Assembly (NCBI RefSeq): GCF_947179515.1
Contig: NC_067473.1
Span: forward strand, 104,538,282 to 104,602,281
Source of the DNA: Apodemus sylvaticus
Lineage: Eukaryota > Chordata > Mammalia > Rodentia > Muridae
DNA length: 64,000 bases
Direction of reading: 5' to 3'
Made by a program: the position numbers and the translations under genes. The notes below the pieces were generated by a model. It saw only the letters and a list, made by a program, of their open reading frames with translations, had not been told where the DNA came from and did not search any database. Shown in pieces: positions 23,935-35,489 of this stretch; the first letter of the stretch is position 1, and each line of letters opens with the position of its first letter.

Positions 23935-24252
23935 CAGGACTTAACTGAAAATTGATTGACATTTTTCTTTTTTAAAAGCCCCAAGGTAAGAAGCTATTGG
24001 TAGCAGATGGTTTTTGGAGAAGGCAGAGGGAGTTTCCTTCTGATGCCCTTGGTAAGTTGTCCATGCTCTCATTGATGTCCCCATGACCAGACTCATATGG
24101 CTGACACTTATTTGACTCAGTAGATTTTTAAAAAAGAAGTAAAGTTGGAAGGGGAATGTGGTGGGGTTATGTGGGAGGACACGAAGTGAGGGATGATACA
24201 ATGCATGAATTCTCAATAAATGCATAGGTTTAGAAATCTTAAAAAAAAAAAA
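23935..24252 (+). mobile_element. Old LINE-1 3' end
   Basis: GGTAAGAAGCTATTGGTAGC, CATGCTCTCATTGATG, ACTTATTTGACTCAG, AAAAAGAAGTAAAGTTGGAA and TGAATTCTCAATAAATGC with an A run at 24241-24252 follow the same old L1 3' type as at 21395-21765. Confidence 0.65.
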
Positions 24253-24262
24253 ACATAATATT

Positions 24263-24439
24263 GGGCTAGAGAGATGACTCAGTAGTTAAAAGCACTGATT
24301 GATCTCCTGAAGTTCCTGAGTTCAAATCCCAGCAACCACATGATGACTCACAACTCTCTGTAGTGAGATTTGATGTTCTCTTCCAGCATGTCTGAAGACA
24401 GCTAGAGTGCACTCACATATAACAAATAAAAAAAAAAAT
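24263..24439 (+). mobile_element. B2 SINE
   Basis: GGGCTAGAGAGATGACTCAG starts the tRNA-derived part with the polymerase III promoter (GAGTTCAAATCC box B). CCCAGCAACCACATGATG, CTTCCAGCATGTCTGAAGAC and an A-rich end near 24422-24439 follow. Complete and moderately diverged. Confidence 0.92.
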
Positions 24440-24454
24440 CTCTCAGTGGCTTCA

Positions 24455-24640
24455 GTCAAGCAGTGGTGGCACACACCTTTAATCCTAGTACTTAGGAGGC
24501 AGAGGCAGGTGAATTTCTGAGTTCAAGGCCAGCCTGGTCTATAGAGTAAGTTCCAGGATAGCCAGGGCTATACAGAGAAACCCTGTCTCAGAAAACAAAA
24601 CAAAATGTAGCAACAACAACAAAGCAAAAAAAAAAAAAAA
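24455..24640 (+). mobile_element. B1 SINE
   Basis: A 7SL-derived SINE: AGTGGTGGCACACACCTTTA, GGAGGCAGAGGCAGGTG, GAGTTCAAGGCCAGCCTGG, GCCAGGGCTATACAGAGAAA and CCCTGTCTCAGAAAAC with an A-rich tail to about 24640. It follows the B2 within 20 bp. Confidence 0.93.
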
Positions 24641-25558
24641 GCATAATATTTCATCGGTCCTTGGAGAATTTCATACACATTTACAGTGTATTTAGGTTCA
24701 TTCACATTCCTCCCATATCCATGCTTACCCTCTCCCAACACGATGTCCTCTTTCCTTCCTTTCCCTTTCTTTATATCTACCACTTCTTTGGATTCTCTGA
24801 CCACTCCCCCTCAGATTCATAACCTATTTTGTTTAATTGTTCTAGTTACATATATGTATAAATGCACAAATATATGAAAACAACCTGTTCTGTCAATTTA
24901 GTATTACTTGTAAGTGTATGAATATGAGGTATTAGATAATTGATTGAGGACTCATCTGTAAGGATGTCTCTCCCATCTCTTTCTCTCTCTCCTTAGTTGC
25001 CAATAGTTCTGTTTTGAGGGGTGGAATCCCGTGAGATTCCCCAGTGGACCACAGCATGTTTAAAACAACAAAACACAATTGGTCAAAAGTAGAAAACAAA
25101 TGATCTTGAAAAGGCCAGGCACTATGGACACATCTACAGTACAGTTCCAAAGTTCAAGAAACATTGTAAAGGAAGAGACAGAATAAGAAAATTCAGAGGA
25201 ACAAAAAAATCATAATAACATTTCATGATATTTGCTACCATTTTACACTGAGAAATTAACCTAAAATGAGAAAAATTTACTTTTGAAGTAAGTAAATCCT
25301 GGCCCTGGATTTCATTCCCAACTTTGATTATAGAGTTCAGAAAGACATTCCACTAAGTGCCGTTCCTAGTGTTAAAAATGATAAATATCTGAGGAGTAGA
25401 TGATTCCATATATTGTACATTCAAAAAATTGTAAAATTTGAGAATGGAAAATATAGTTTGATATAAAAATTATAAAACAAAAACTAACTTTAATGTTTCA
25501 CTTTTCTAACAGTTAAATTTTTTGAAAAGCGTTACTGAATATTTAAAGGAAATTATAA
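24641..25558. other. No feature recognised
   Basis: AT-rich DNA. Nothing supported. Confidence 0.4.
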
Positions 25559-25692
25559 ATATACTTGTGAAAATTCAGAAATAATTAAGTCAGATAATAA
25601 GCAATTATTTAAGAAATTATCCAGAGAGAATAAAATAAAGTTTATGCAATGAATATTTTAAAATATCCTTAAATTATTTAAAATATTTAAAT
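25559..25692. repeat. 134-bp perfect direct repeat, left copy
   Basis: Identical, by base-by-base comparison, to 26372-26505 (offset 813). The copy ends at TTTAAAT, immediately before the first L1 base at 25693. Confidence 0.95.
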
Positions 25693-26371
25693 GATGAATC
25701 ATGGTATGCACTCACTAGTAAGTGGATATTAACCTAGAAAACTGGAATACCCAAAACATAATCCACACATCAAATGAGGTACAAGAAGAAAGGAGGAGTG
25801 GCCCCTGGTTCTGGAAAGACTCAGTGAAACAGTATTCAGCAAAACCAGAACGGGGAAGTGGGAAGGGGTGGGTGGGAGGACAGGGGAAGAGAAGGGGGCT
25901 TACGGGACTTTCGGGGAGTGGGGGGGCTAGAAAAGGGGAAATCATTTGAAATGTAAATAAATTATATCGAATAAAAAAAATTAAAAAAAAAAAAACACTG
26001 AAAAAAAAAAAAAACCTACCATACTGTGTTTCGGAGAAATATTAAATTTTTATATTGTATAAACCATGTAAAAGTTAATAACTCTAAGTACCTTTTAAAT
26101 GCTTTTAGGTAGCACTATGTTGCATATAAACTGTAAATAATGCCTTTGCTATTTATATAACATACATATAAAAATTATATGTATGTCAATTATAAAATAT
26201 AACCTATATGAAAGTTGATAAATTTTAGTCAGTTTGTCTATTATACTATGTAACTTCAATTTTTTAGGTAACGGTTCTAGAGATAAAGTAAGGGAACTAT
26301 CATATCATACCTGGGTCTAAACTATTTCACTTGTTAAAAAATAATTTTTTAAAAATGTAAAAAAAATATAT
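25693..26371 (+). mobile_element. LINE-1 3' end with probable 3' transduction
   Basis: It starts at 25693 within the last ORF2 codons (GATGAATCATGGTATGC). It continues through the short 3' UTR to AAATGTAAATAAATTATATCGAATAAAA and two A runs at about 25973-26015. A further 350 bp of AT-rich, non-L1 sequence (about 26016-26360) follows, ending in an A-rich AAAAAAAATATAT. The whole 679-bp insert sits exactly between two identical 134-bp repeats. The simplest reading is one retrotransposition event that carried downstream flank with it and left an unusually long target-site duplication. A local duplication followed by other events is the alternative. Confidence 0.7.
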
Positions 26372-26505
26372 ATATACTTGTGAAAATTCAGAAATAATTA
26401 AGTCAGATAATAAGCAATTATTTAAGAAATTATCCAGAGAGAATAAAATAAAGTTTATGCAATGAATATTTTAAAATATCCTTAAATTATTTAAAATATT
26501 TAAAT
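26372..26505. repeat. 134-bp perfect direct repeat, right copy
   Basis: Second copy of 25559-25692 with no mismatch or gap. The downstream sequence (TCCTAAAAGAG) is ordinary unique DNA. Confidence 0.95.
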
Positions 26506-26752
26506 TCCTAAAAGAGTAGTTTGCCTATATTTGGTTAAGCTGTACTAAGCAAGAAGGGTTCATCTTCACTTCTTCAAGACTTTTATAAATCTGTAATATT
26601 AAATTCTGAAATAACATTGGAAAATGAAGACATTTTACAAAAGTCAGAACAATTTATGTGTTTTCCTTCTACAAGCACCTCCACTATTAATTCCATTAAT
26701 TGCATTAATTCCAGTAGTACAGTTTGAAAATGTGCACATGTGAAACACTCTT

Positions 26753-28535
26753 CTTTTTTTTAATGTATTGATATATTTATTTACATTTCAAATGACTTCC
26801 CCTTTTCTGGACCCCCACTCCCCGAAAGTCCCATCATTCCCCTTCCCTCCCCCTGTTTTCCCACCCAACACTTCCCACTTCCCTGTTCCAATTTTGTTCT
26901 ATACTGCTTCACTGAGTCTTTCCAGAACAAGGGGCCACTCCTCCGTTCTTCTTGTACCTCATTTGATGTGTGGATTATGTTTTGGGTATTCCAGTTTTCT
27001 AGGTTAATATCCACTTATTAGTGAGTGCATACCATGATTCATCTTTTGAGTCTGGGTTACCTCACTTAGTATGATGTTCTCCAGCTCCATCCATTTGCCT
27101 AAGAATTTCATGAATTCATTGTTTCTAATGGCTGAATAGTACTCCATTGTGTATATATACACATTTTTTGCATCCACTCTTCTGTTGAGGGATACCTGGG
27201 TTCTTTCCAACTTCTGGCAATTATAAATAGGGCTGCTATGAACATAGTAGAACATGTATACTTATTACATGCTGGGAAATCTTTTGGGCATATGCCCAGG
27301 AGTGGTATAGCAGGATCTTCTGGAAGTGAGGTGCCCAGTTTTCGGAGGAACCACCAGACTGATTTCCAGAGTGGTTGTACCAATTTGCAACCCCACCAGC
27401 AGAGGAGGAGTGTTCCTCTTTCTCCACATCCTCGCCAACACCTGCTGTCTCCTGAATTTTTAATCTTAGCCATTCTGACTGGTGTAAGGTGAAATCTCAG
27501 GGTTGTTTTGATTTGCATTTCCCTAATGACTAATGGAGTTGAGCATTTTTTAAGATGTTTCTCCGCCATCTGAAATTCTTCAGGTGAGAATTCTTTGTTT
27601 AACTCTGTACCCCATTTTTTAATAGGGTTGTTTGGTTTTTTGGAGTCTAACTTCTTGAGTTCTTTATATATATTGGATATTAGCCCTCTATCTGATATAG
27701 GATTGGTGAAGATCTTTTCCCAATTTGTTGGTTGCCGATCTGTCCTTTTGATGGTGTCCTTTGCCTTACAGAAACTTTGTAATTTTATGAGGTCCCATTT
27801 GTCAATTCTTGATCTTAGAATGACCCCCTTCACAATAGCCACAAACAGTATAAAGAATCTTGGGGTGACTCTTACCAAACATGTGAAAGATCTGTATGAC
27901 AAGAACTTCAAGACTCTGAAGAAGGAAATGGAAGAAGACCTCAAAAAATGGGAAAACCTCCCATGCTCATGGATCGGAAGGATCAATATAGTTAAAATGG
28001 CCATTTTGCCAAAAGCAATATACAGATTCAATGCAATACCCATCAAAATCCGAACTTAATTCTTCACAGAGTTAGAAAGAGCAATTATCAAATTCATCTG
28101 GAATAACAAAAAACCCAGGATAGCTAAAACTATTCTCAGCAACAAAAGAAATTCTGGGGGAATCAGTATCCCTGACCTCAAGAATACTACAGAGCAATAG
28201 TGTTAAAAACTGCATGGTATTGGAACAGTGACAGGCATGAGGATCAATGGAACAGGATTGAAGATCCAGAAATGAACCCACACACCTATGGCCACTTGGT
28301 CCACGACAAAGGGGCTGAAAACATTCAATGGAAAAAAGATAGCCTTTTCAACAATGGTGCTGGTTCAACTGGAGGTCAGCATGCAGACGAATGTGAATTG
28401 ATCCATCCTTGTCTCCTTGTACTAAGCTCAAATCCAAATGGATCAAGGACCTCCACATAAAGCCAGATACTCTGAAGCTAATAGAAAACAAACTGGGGAA
28501 GACCCTTGAGCACATCGGTACAGGGAGAAACTTTC
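26753..28535 (-). mobile_element. Twin-primed LINE-1 with 14-bp TSD
   Basis: Bases 26753-27818 are L1 on the minus strand: T-run tail, short 3' UTR, ORF2 stop near 27004, ORF2 C-terminus. Bases 27819-28535 are a more 5' part of ORF2 on the plus strand. The element is flanked by TGTGAAACACTCTT at 26739-26752 and 28536-28549, so both halves belong to one insertion. In L1 coordinates only about 25-30 bp are lost between the two breakpoints. The C-terminal frame is open for long stretches (27108-28046 minus), but only by chance across the inversion. Confidence 0.95.
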
Positions 28536-28549
28536 TGTGAAACACTCTT

Positions 28550-28804
28550 TTCATGTAAGCTATCTTGAACACAATGCCACATAAATTTTATCAGCTGGGT
28601 TATCAATGGCTTTGTAGTATGGTATTAACTCTTGTTTGAAATGTCTTAGAAAAATGAACCTTACACATGTACATAAGGAACATGAGGAGAAGAAACAAAT
28701 CTTCAGTCATTTTAAGAAGTCAGATTTATATCATACTAAATAATGCTGCACTTTGAAATCTAAGGTTACTTTAATACAACTCTTTATATAATAACATACA
28801 GAAT
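28550..28804. other. No feature recognised
   Basis: Short unique segment between the young L1 and the old L1. Confidence 0.4.
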
Positions 28805-29572
28805 TTTTTATTAATTAAACTATTTATTTACTTTACAAACAGACCTTAGTTTCCCCATTCTTCTGATCCCTTCCTTGCACCTCCCTTTTCCCAATTAGCC
28901 CTTCTTCCCTTTCTCTTCAGAATAGGGGGCCTTCCCATGGATTTCTACGAGCCTTGGCATATGAACTTGCAGCATGATTAAAGCATCTTCTATTGAGGCT
29001 AAATGAGACAACCCAGTTAATGGAAAGGAATCTAAGTGCAGGAAACAGAGTCAGAGACACTCCTGCTCTTGCTTGTTACATGTTTGGAATCCCACATCAA
29101 GATCCATCTGCACAACTACTACATATGTGAAGAAGGCCTTGGGCCTTCCCATGCATTGTCTCTGGTTGGTGGTTCAGTATCTATGACCTCATATGTGTCC
29201 AGGTTAGTGGTGTCCTTGACCCCTCTGACTCCTTCAAATACTTCCTCCGCTTATTCTACAGGATTCTCCAGCTCTGCCTAGTATTCAGCTTTGAGTCTCT
29301 GCATCAGTGTCCATCAGTGATGAGTGAGTGAACCCATTCTGATGACAGCCATTCTTGGTCCTGTCTACTAGTATAACCAAATATCATTAATAGTGTCAGG
29401 TTAGACTCCCTCTCATGGCATGGGTTTCAAACTGAGATAGTCATGGACTGGTCGTTCCCTAAATTTATGCTTCCTCCTTTACCCAAGTTGCACATCTTGT
29501 AGGTAGAACACATTGTACATTTTGTGGCTGGGTTCCTGTCCCAAACACTCCATTGTAATTCTTTCCTGGTTA

Positions 29573-30059
29573 GGTGAGGCTAAACCTACTCCATCTTGTG
29601 ACTGACCTCCATTTTTTTTAAAGGGAGCCTGAGAACTTGACCTACAGCTGAACCTAAGCTGCACCCAAGTTCTAGGAAGAACTATATAGCTTGTCTCTGG
29701 CCCATATCCCAGAATTACTCCCTAGCTACTCTCTAGCAACAGCCAATCAGGATTAATCTGGTAGTTCCAGTTGTGCTTTTAAACTGTGATTATTCCGCAT
29801 TTTGCTTCAGAACACCCACCTGCCAGATAACAATAATCATTCAGTTCAAAGCTTGCTAGGCTGGAAACCATTTCGCCTGCTCACACTTCCTCTAAAATCT
29901 TGTTGTTCTGAGGGCTGGGGTTTTACCCTCTGGCCCTGTTGCTTCATGGGTAGCAGTGAGTCCAAATTTGAGCTTGAATAAAGACTAGTATGATTGTATC
30001 AGAATCATCTCCTTGGTAGTTTTTTGGCACTCATGAATGCTTCCTGAGTGGGCACAATA
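29573..30059 (+). mobile_element. Solo LTR, ERV1-like, inside old L1
   Basis: A 487-bp insert interrupts the L1 3' UTR, with GTTA on both sides (29569-29572 and 30060-30063). It has an LTR-like order: a CCAAT box (29743-29747), a GC-richer middle and AATAAA at 29977-29982. A short R/U5-like end follows (GATTGTATCAGAATC, CTCCTTGGTAG, CCTGAGTGGGCACAA). A 4-bp duplication and the AATAAA-to-end spacing fit class I ERVs. The termini are GG...TA instead of TG...CA, presumably mutated. No internal genes. The family is unnamed. Confidence 0.65.
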
Positions 30060-31467
30060 GTTACAGGAGATGGCCCTTTCAGGCTCCATATTCCCCATTG
30101 GTAAGGTCACTCTCATGGATTACTGGAAGTTTCTATTACACTAGGTTCCTAGCTCACTCCAGAGATGCTGTACCTCATTCCAGTTGTGTCTTACTATTCT
30201 TTCCCTCATTTCTCCCCTTACCTTATCCCTATCCCAAGTATAGCTTGAAATTAGGGATGGTGATGCCTCCAGAGTTCTTTTATTGTACAGGACTGTATTA
30301 GCTATCCTGAGCTTTTGCTTTTGTTTTGCTTTTCTATATGATGTTGAGTATTGTTCTTTCAAAGTATGTAAAGGGTTGTGTTGGTATTTTGATGGAAATT
30401 GTGTTGAATCTGGAGATTTATTTGATAAGAGGGCCATTTTTCCTATGTTGATCCTAACAGTCCTTGAACATGGGAGTTCTTTTCATCTTCTAATGTCTTC
30501 TTCAGTATCTTTTGTCAAAGATTTAACGTTCCCGTCCTAGAGGTATTTCACTTGCTTGGTTAGAGCTACACTAAGATATTTTATATTATTAGTGGCTATT
30601 GTGAACAGTGTTGTTTTGTTAATTTCTTTCTCAGCCCATTTAATATTCACACATAAGAGTGCTACCGATTTTTTTTGAGTTAATTTTGTATCCAGCAGCT
30701 TTGCTGAAGGTGTTTATCAGAGGTAGAATTTTCCTGTGTAAATTTTTGGGGCTACTTTATATAAGCTATCATATCATCTGCAAATAGCAATGCTTCAACT
30801 TCTTCATTTCTAATTTGTGTATTCTTCATCTTTTTTAGTTGTGTTATTTCTGTAGCTAAAAGTTAAAGTCATATATTGAACATAGAGAGAGTGGACACCT
30901 TTTTCTTATGACTGATTTTTTTTTGTGGAATTGCTGTAAGTTTGTCTTCATTTAATTTAGTGTTGAAAATAGATTTGTTGTATATTGCCTTTACTATGTT
31001 GAAGTATGTGGATTGTATCCCTGATCTCTTCTGAATATTTTTAATGAAGGAGTATTGGATTTTATCAAAGGCCTTTTGAGCATCCAATGAGATAACTGTG
31101 TGGTTTGTTTCTGACTATTTGTTATATGGTATGATACATTGAAAGCTATTCATATATAGAACCATCTCTGCATCTCTAGGATGAAGAATACTTAATTATG
31201 GTTTTTGATGTGTTCTTAGATTCAATTTGCTAGTATTTTATTGAGTATATTTTCATCAATGTTTATAAGTGAGATTGGTCTGAAATTCTCTTTCTTGGTT
31301 GAGTATGGTTTAGGTATTAGATATAAGGATGACTCTGAGCTTGTAAGATGAATTTCCCAGTGTTCCTTCTTTTTAAGTTTTTAAGTTTTGTGGAATAACT
31401 TGAGGGCTTTGGTTTTAGCTTTTCTTTGAAAGTCTGGTAGAATTCTGCACTAAAACCATTTGCCCCT

Positions 31468-31879
31468 TGTCTTAGCCAGGGTTTCTATTTCTGCCAAAAA
31501 AACATCATGACCAAGAAGCAAGTTGGGGATCAACAGGTTTACACTTGCATCAGAATCAGAATCAGAAACACCATTTCACACTACTGTTCATCACCAAAGG
31601 AAGTTAGAACTGGAGTTCATGAAGTTCAGGAAGCAGGAGCTGATGCAGAGGCCATGGAGGGATGTTACTTATTGGTTTGCTTCCTCTGACCTCCTCTCTT
31701 ATAGAACCCATGACTACCAGCCCAGGGATGGCACCACCCATGATGGGATCTCCCCACTTGATCACTAACTGATAAATGCCTTACAGTTGGATCTCATTAA
31801 GGCTCTTCCCCAACTGAAACTACTTTCTCTGTGATAACTATAGCCTGTGTCAAGTTGACACATAAAACCAGCTAGTACA
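31468..31879 (-). mobile_element. MT-type (MaLR) solo LTR
   Basis: A 412-bp element with TGTCTTAG...TAGTACA ends and a near-matching 5-bp duplication (CCCCT at 31463-31467, GCCCT at 31880-31884). It contains blocks typical of rodent MT LTRs on the minus strand: TTAGCCAGGGTTTCTATT, AGCAGGAGCTGATGCAGAGG, CAGCCCAGGGATGGCACCAC and GCCTGTGTCAAGTTGACAC. It splits the old L1 ORF2, which resumes at 31880. Confidence 0.85.
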
Positions 31880-32006
31880 GCCCTGGACTGATTTTTGTTG
31901 GGAGACTTTTAATATCTGATTCTATTTTTTAGGCGTTACAGGAGTACTTAAATTGCATACCTGATCTTGATTTATTTTTGGAAATGGTATCTCTCAAGAA
32001 AATCAT

Positions 32007-32578
32007 CAATCAGGATATTTTTAAGTTTCATCCATTTGCCTGCGATTTTCATGAAGTCAATTATTTTTTAATAGCTGAGTAGTACTCCATTGTGTAAATG
32101 TACCATATTTTCTATATCCATTCTTCTGGTGAGGGTTATCTGGGTTCTTTCCAGCTTCTAGCTATTATACAGCTGCTATAAACATAGTGGAATATGTGTT
32201 CTTGTTATATGTTGGATCACTTTTGGGTATATACCCAGTCAGCTGGCTGGACCACCCTGTGCTCCTGGGCACTAGACCATCAACCAAGTAGTATACAGGA
32301 AGGGATCCATGGCTCCAGATACATATGTAGCAGAGGAGGGCCTTGTCTGAAATCAATGGGGGAGGAGGCCCGGAGACCTGTGGAGATTTGATTCCCCAGC
32401 TAAGGGGGATACTGGAGCAGTGGGGTTGGAGAGAGTGGGTAGGTGGCAGAGCATCTTCATGGAAGCAAAGGGGAAGGGGAGGGGGCAAATGTGGAATGTG
32501 GAGATTGTGGAGTGGTAACTGGGAATTGGAATATTAGTTGAAATGTAAATAAATTGAAAGATAAGTTTAAAAAGAAGA
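32007..32578 (+). mobile_element. Twin-primed LINE-1 with 11-bp TSD
   Basis: Bases 32007 to about 32239 are the end of ORF2 on the minus strand (TAGTACTCCATTGTGTAAATG, GGGTATATACCCAG). Bases 32240-32578 are an L1 3' UTR on the plus strand ending in GAAATGTAAATAAATTGAAAG and an A-rich tail. AAGAAAATCAT flanks it at 31996-32006 and 32579-32589. It is inserted in the old L1. Confidence 0.88.
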
Positions 32579-33814
32579 AAGAAAATCATTTCATTTAGAT
32601 TTTCAGTTTTGTCATACAAGTTTTGGAAGTAAGACCTAATGATTTCTTCAGATTTTCTCAGTGTCTGCTGTTATGGCTATCTTTTCATTCCTGCTTTTGT
32701 TGATTCCAGTTCTCTCATTCTCTGCCTTTTAGTTTGTTCAGATAAAGGTTTTTCTATCTTGTTGATTTCCTCAAAACAAACAAACAACAGCAGCAGCAAC
32801 AACAACAATGAAAACCCCTTTTGTTTCATGTATTTTGTTGTTGTTGTTGTTGTTTATCTTCTATTAATTTCATCCCTGAGTTTGATCCCACTATTTTTTT
32901 TATGAAGGAACCTACTGCTTTAAGATTTCCTCTTAGACCTGATTTCATTGGGTCTCATAACTTTAAGTATGCTGTGCATTAATTTTCATTGAATTCTAGA
33001 AAGTCTTTATTTCTAGAGTTTTATTCTATAGTCTAGAATTCAAGTTTCTTTATTTCTTCCTTGAACCAGTTGTCATTGGGTAGAGAATTGTTTAGTTTTA
33101 GTGAGATTTTAGGCTTTCTGGTGTTTCTTTGTTGAAGTCAAGCTTTAATCCATGGTGGTCTGATAAGATACATGGCATTATTTAAATTTTCTCGTATCTG
33201 TTGACCAAATATACTGCCAATTTTGCAGAAAGATCTGTGAAGGGCTGAGCAGATGGGAAATCCTTTCTATGTGAGTGAAATGTTCTTTTGATATATTTTA
33301 TGTCCATTTGAATTATAAAATTTGCTGTTCTATTTTTTTCTTTTGTTTCAGGACGAACATTTAATAGAGTGGAGTGTTGAAATCTCCCACTGTTAATGTA
33401 TTGGGTTCATTATATAATTTAAGCTTTAGTAATGTTTCTTTTACAAAAGTGGGTGCCCTTGCATTTGGAGTGTATATATTCAGAATTAAGATGTCATCAT
33501 GCTGAATTTTTTCTTATCTTTACGAAGTGTCCTTTTCTATATCTTTAATTTTGGTTGATTTTAATTAATTTTGATTGAAGGTTTATTTTATCAGGTATTT
33601 TGATGTGTATTCCTGCTTGCTTCTTAGATCTTTTGGTAGGAAAAGCTTTTTTAACCCTTATTCTCAGGTAATATCCATTTCAACATTGAAATCTGTTTCT
33701 TTTATGAAGCAGAATGATGGATCCTGTTTTTGAATTCATCTTATTAACCTGAGTCCATAGATATTGAAAGATATTGATCAATAACGGTTGACTTATTTTA
33801 ATATTGGTAGTGGT

Positions 33815-33816
<2 letters not shown>

Positions 33817-33908
<92 letters not shown>

Positions 33909-33925
33909 TGTATGTGTGTGTGTAT
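33817..33925. repeat. (CT)n(GT)n compound microsatellite
   Basis: About 48 bp of CT repeats at 33817-33864 run directly into about 60 bp of GT repeats with few interruptions. It lies inside the ORF1-ORF2 spacer region of the old L1. Confidence 0.95.
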
Positions 33926-34260
33926 GCATTTCCATTCTTTCTGTTTTGTAGTGTTATTTATTTCCTGTGTTTTCCTAGGTGTAGTTAACATTTTTGGGTT
34001 GGAGTTTTTCTTTTAGTATCTAGTACCTAGGGCTGTATTTGTAGATGATCTTGTTTAAATTTGCCATTGCGACGGAATATATTGTTTTCTAAATCTCCAT
34101 CTACTGTTATTTAAAGTTTTATTGGGTATAAGAATCTGGGCTGGCATTTGTGGCCTTTTAGACTGAAAGACAGCTTTCCAGGCTCTTCTGGTTTTAAAAG
34201 TCTCTGTTGAGAAGTCATGTGTAATTCTAATAGGTCTGTCTTTATTCTGTTTTATGTGCC

Positions 34261-35480
34261 TAAATATCCTAAAAAGATTAAATTGTTAATTAATGCATCC
34301 TTAGTATTAGAACAAGATAAAATTTTGAGAAAATCATTGTTACCTTTCCTTTAGAGAAGCAATTCAAATTTCTCCATGGTAATTTGAATCAACCATTTCT
34401 CTTATGACCCTTATTCCTTTATTATGCTGCTGGTTTAAGGGTATTAAAACAAACAAACAAACAAACAAACCCCCTTAAAAATTCCCAGACATTCCATTGA
34501 ACTGGAAACTCTGACTTTCCTCTATTCATTTTGGTCTTCTAATACTCTTAAACCAACAGGTTTAAGTAAAGGAATAAGAGTTTTAGGAGGGATGATTCAT
34601 TCAGATTGCCATGGGGGAAATTGGATTGCATCTCTGGAGTAAAGGTAAGAAAGATTCTATCTAGTGTGCATTAGATACTTTAAGGTGTCTTTTGTTCTAT
34701 GATGTCTTTGATTAACATCAATGGGAAACTACCAAATCCTGTTCCAGGCAGGTTGACAATGGGCATAGACCTATCATGAATGAAGGTTTTGGTTATTCCT
34801 CCAGGAAAAGAGAAAAGACCTGATGAGGTGCTTGCTGATGGTGGGTAAAATACTGAATCAGTAGTAGATGTAAGTAGGTAGAAATACAAGCTGAGGCCAT
34901 GAGAGTAGTTGCAGAAAAGAGCATTATAGTTGACATGAGTGTTTCTGTTATATTTTGTTAACATTGCACTTGCACAGGTATTTGCTGCAGAGAACCATGT
35001 AGTTTGCTTGACATAGCTATCTTGAGGGGCAAATACCATAGGTGTTTGAGGTTGCAGTCCATAACTCCTGGGGCTCTGTATGCTTTTCAATTCCTGATAA
35101 ACTGAGGCACTCCCTCAGGCAATGAAGTATTCAAGAAGATTTGTGTTCTCTGTTCCTTTGCAAGACAAGCAGGCATGGATGCTTGACAAGACAATTACTA
35201 TTAGACATTAATACTGTGTACGCTATAGAGCTTTCAGACAGTACTGTATTCTGGCAGCTATAATTTTATTAATCCTGGCAAATATCACTGCATTCTATTT
35301 CTGATAAGAATATAAAATGTCTAATTGCTGTCAAAAGAATTGTCACAGTCTTGGTGTTGCTATAACCCCTCTAACCTGAGGCTTGTCTAATTTCTTGAGT
35401 GGTCATATCTGGCAACATTGTCCCATAAGTAATCAAAGATATTTATAATTTGTGTTTACTTCTCTCAGTAATTTTTAGAT
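34261..35480. other. Unrecognised segment with a 136-codon minus-strand frame
   Basis: The minus strand is open from 35090 to 34680 (136 codons, starting MKSIQSPRSYGLQPQTPMVF). I do not recognise the product. It has no signal peptide or obvious domain, and a short hydrophobic patch only. A decayed retroviral or processed-transcript origin is possible. A (CAAA)n repeat lies at about 34448-34470. Nothing else is supported. Confidence 0.35.
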
Positions 35481-35489
35481 TAAGATTAT

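Larger units (their letters stand above)
30240..33750 (-). pseudogene. Decayed L1 ORF2 of the old element
   Basis: Reverse transcriptase, then endonuclease coding sequence, in L1 order on the minus strand with many stops and shifts. It includes the motif A segment (30869-31087 open), FADD near 30772 and, towards 33700, the equivalent of the ORF2 start region. It is split by the MT LTR and the inverted L1. No function is expected. Confidence 0.8.
28805..34260 (-). mobile_element. Old LINE-1 hosting three later insertions
   Basis: An old minus-strand L1. The long 3' UTR covers 28805-29572 and resumes at 30060-30200, where it joins mid-ORF2 (a deletion of the ORF2 C-terminal part). ORF2 is readable, much decayed, from about 30240 to 33750, with the ORF1 C-terminal region at about 33950-34260. 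Reverse transcriptase motif A (DAQKAFDKIQ) lies near 31060-31085 and FADD at about 30772-30783. Interruptions at 29573-30059, 31468-31879 and 32007-32578 are younger elements, because L1 sequence resumes in register on both sides of each. Confidence 0.85.

Noticed and set aside
27108..28046. A 312-codon minus-strand frame that looked like a long gene
   Set aside because: It crosses the inversion joint of a twin-primed L1. The 3' part is ORF2 C-terminus and the rest is antisense of ORF2, so it is fortuitous.
33680..34016. Frames with Ser-Leu or Arg-Glu and Cys-Val or Thr-His runs
   Set aside because: They are translations of the (CT)n(GT)n microsatellite.
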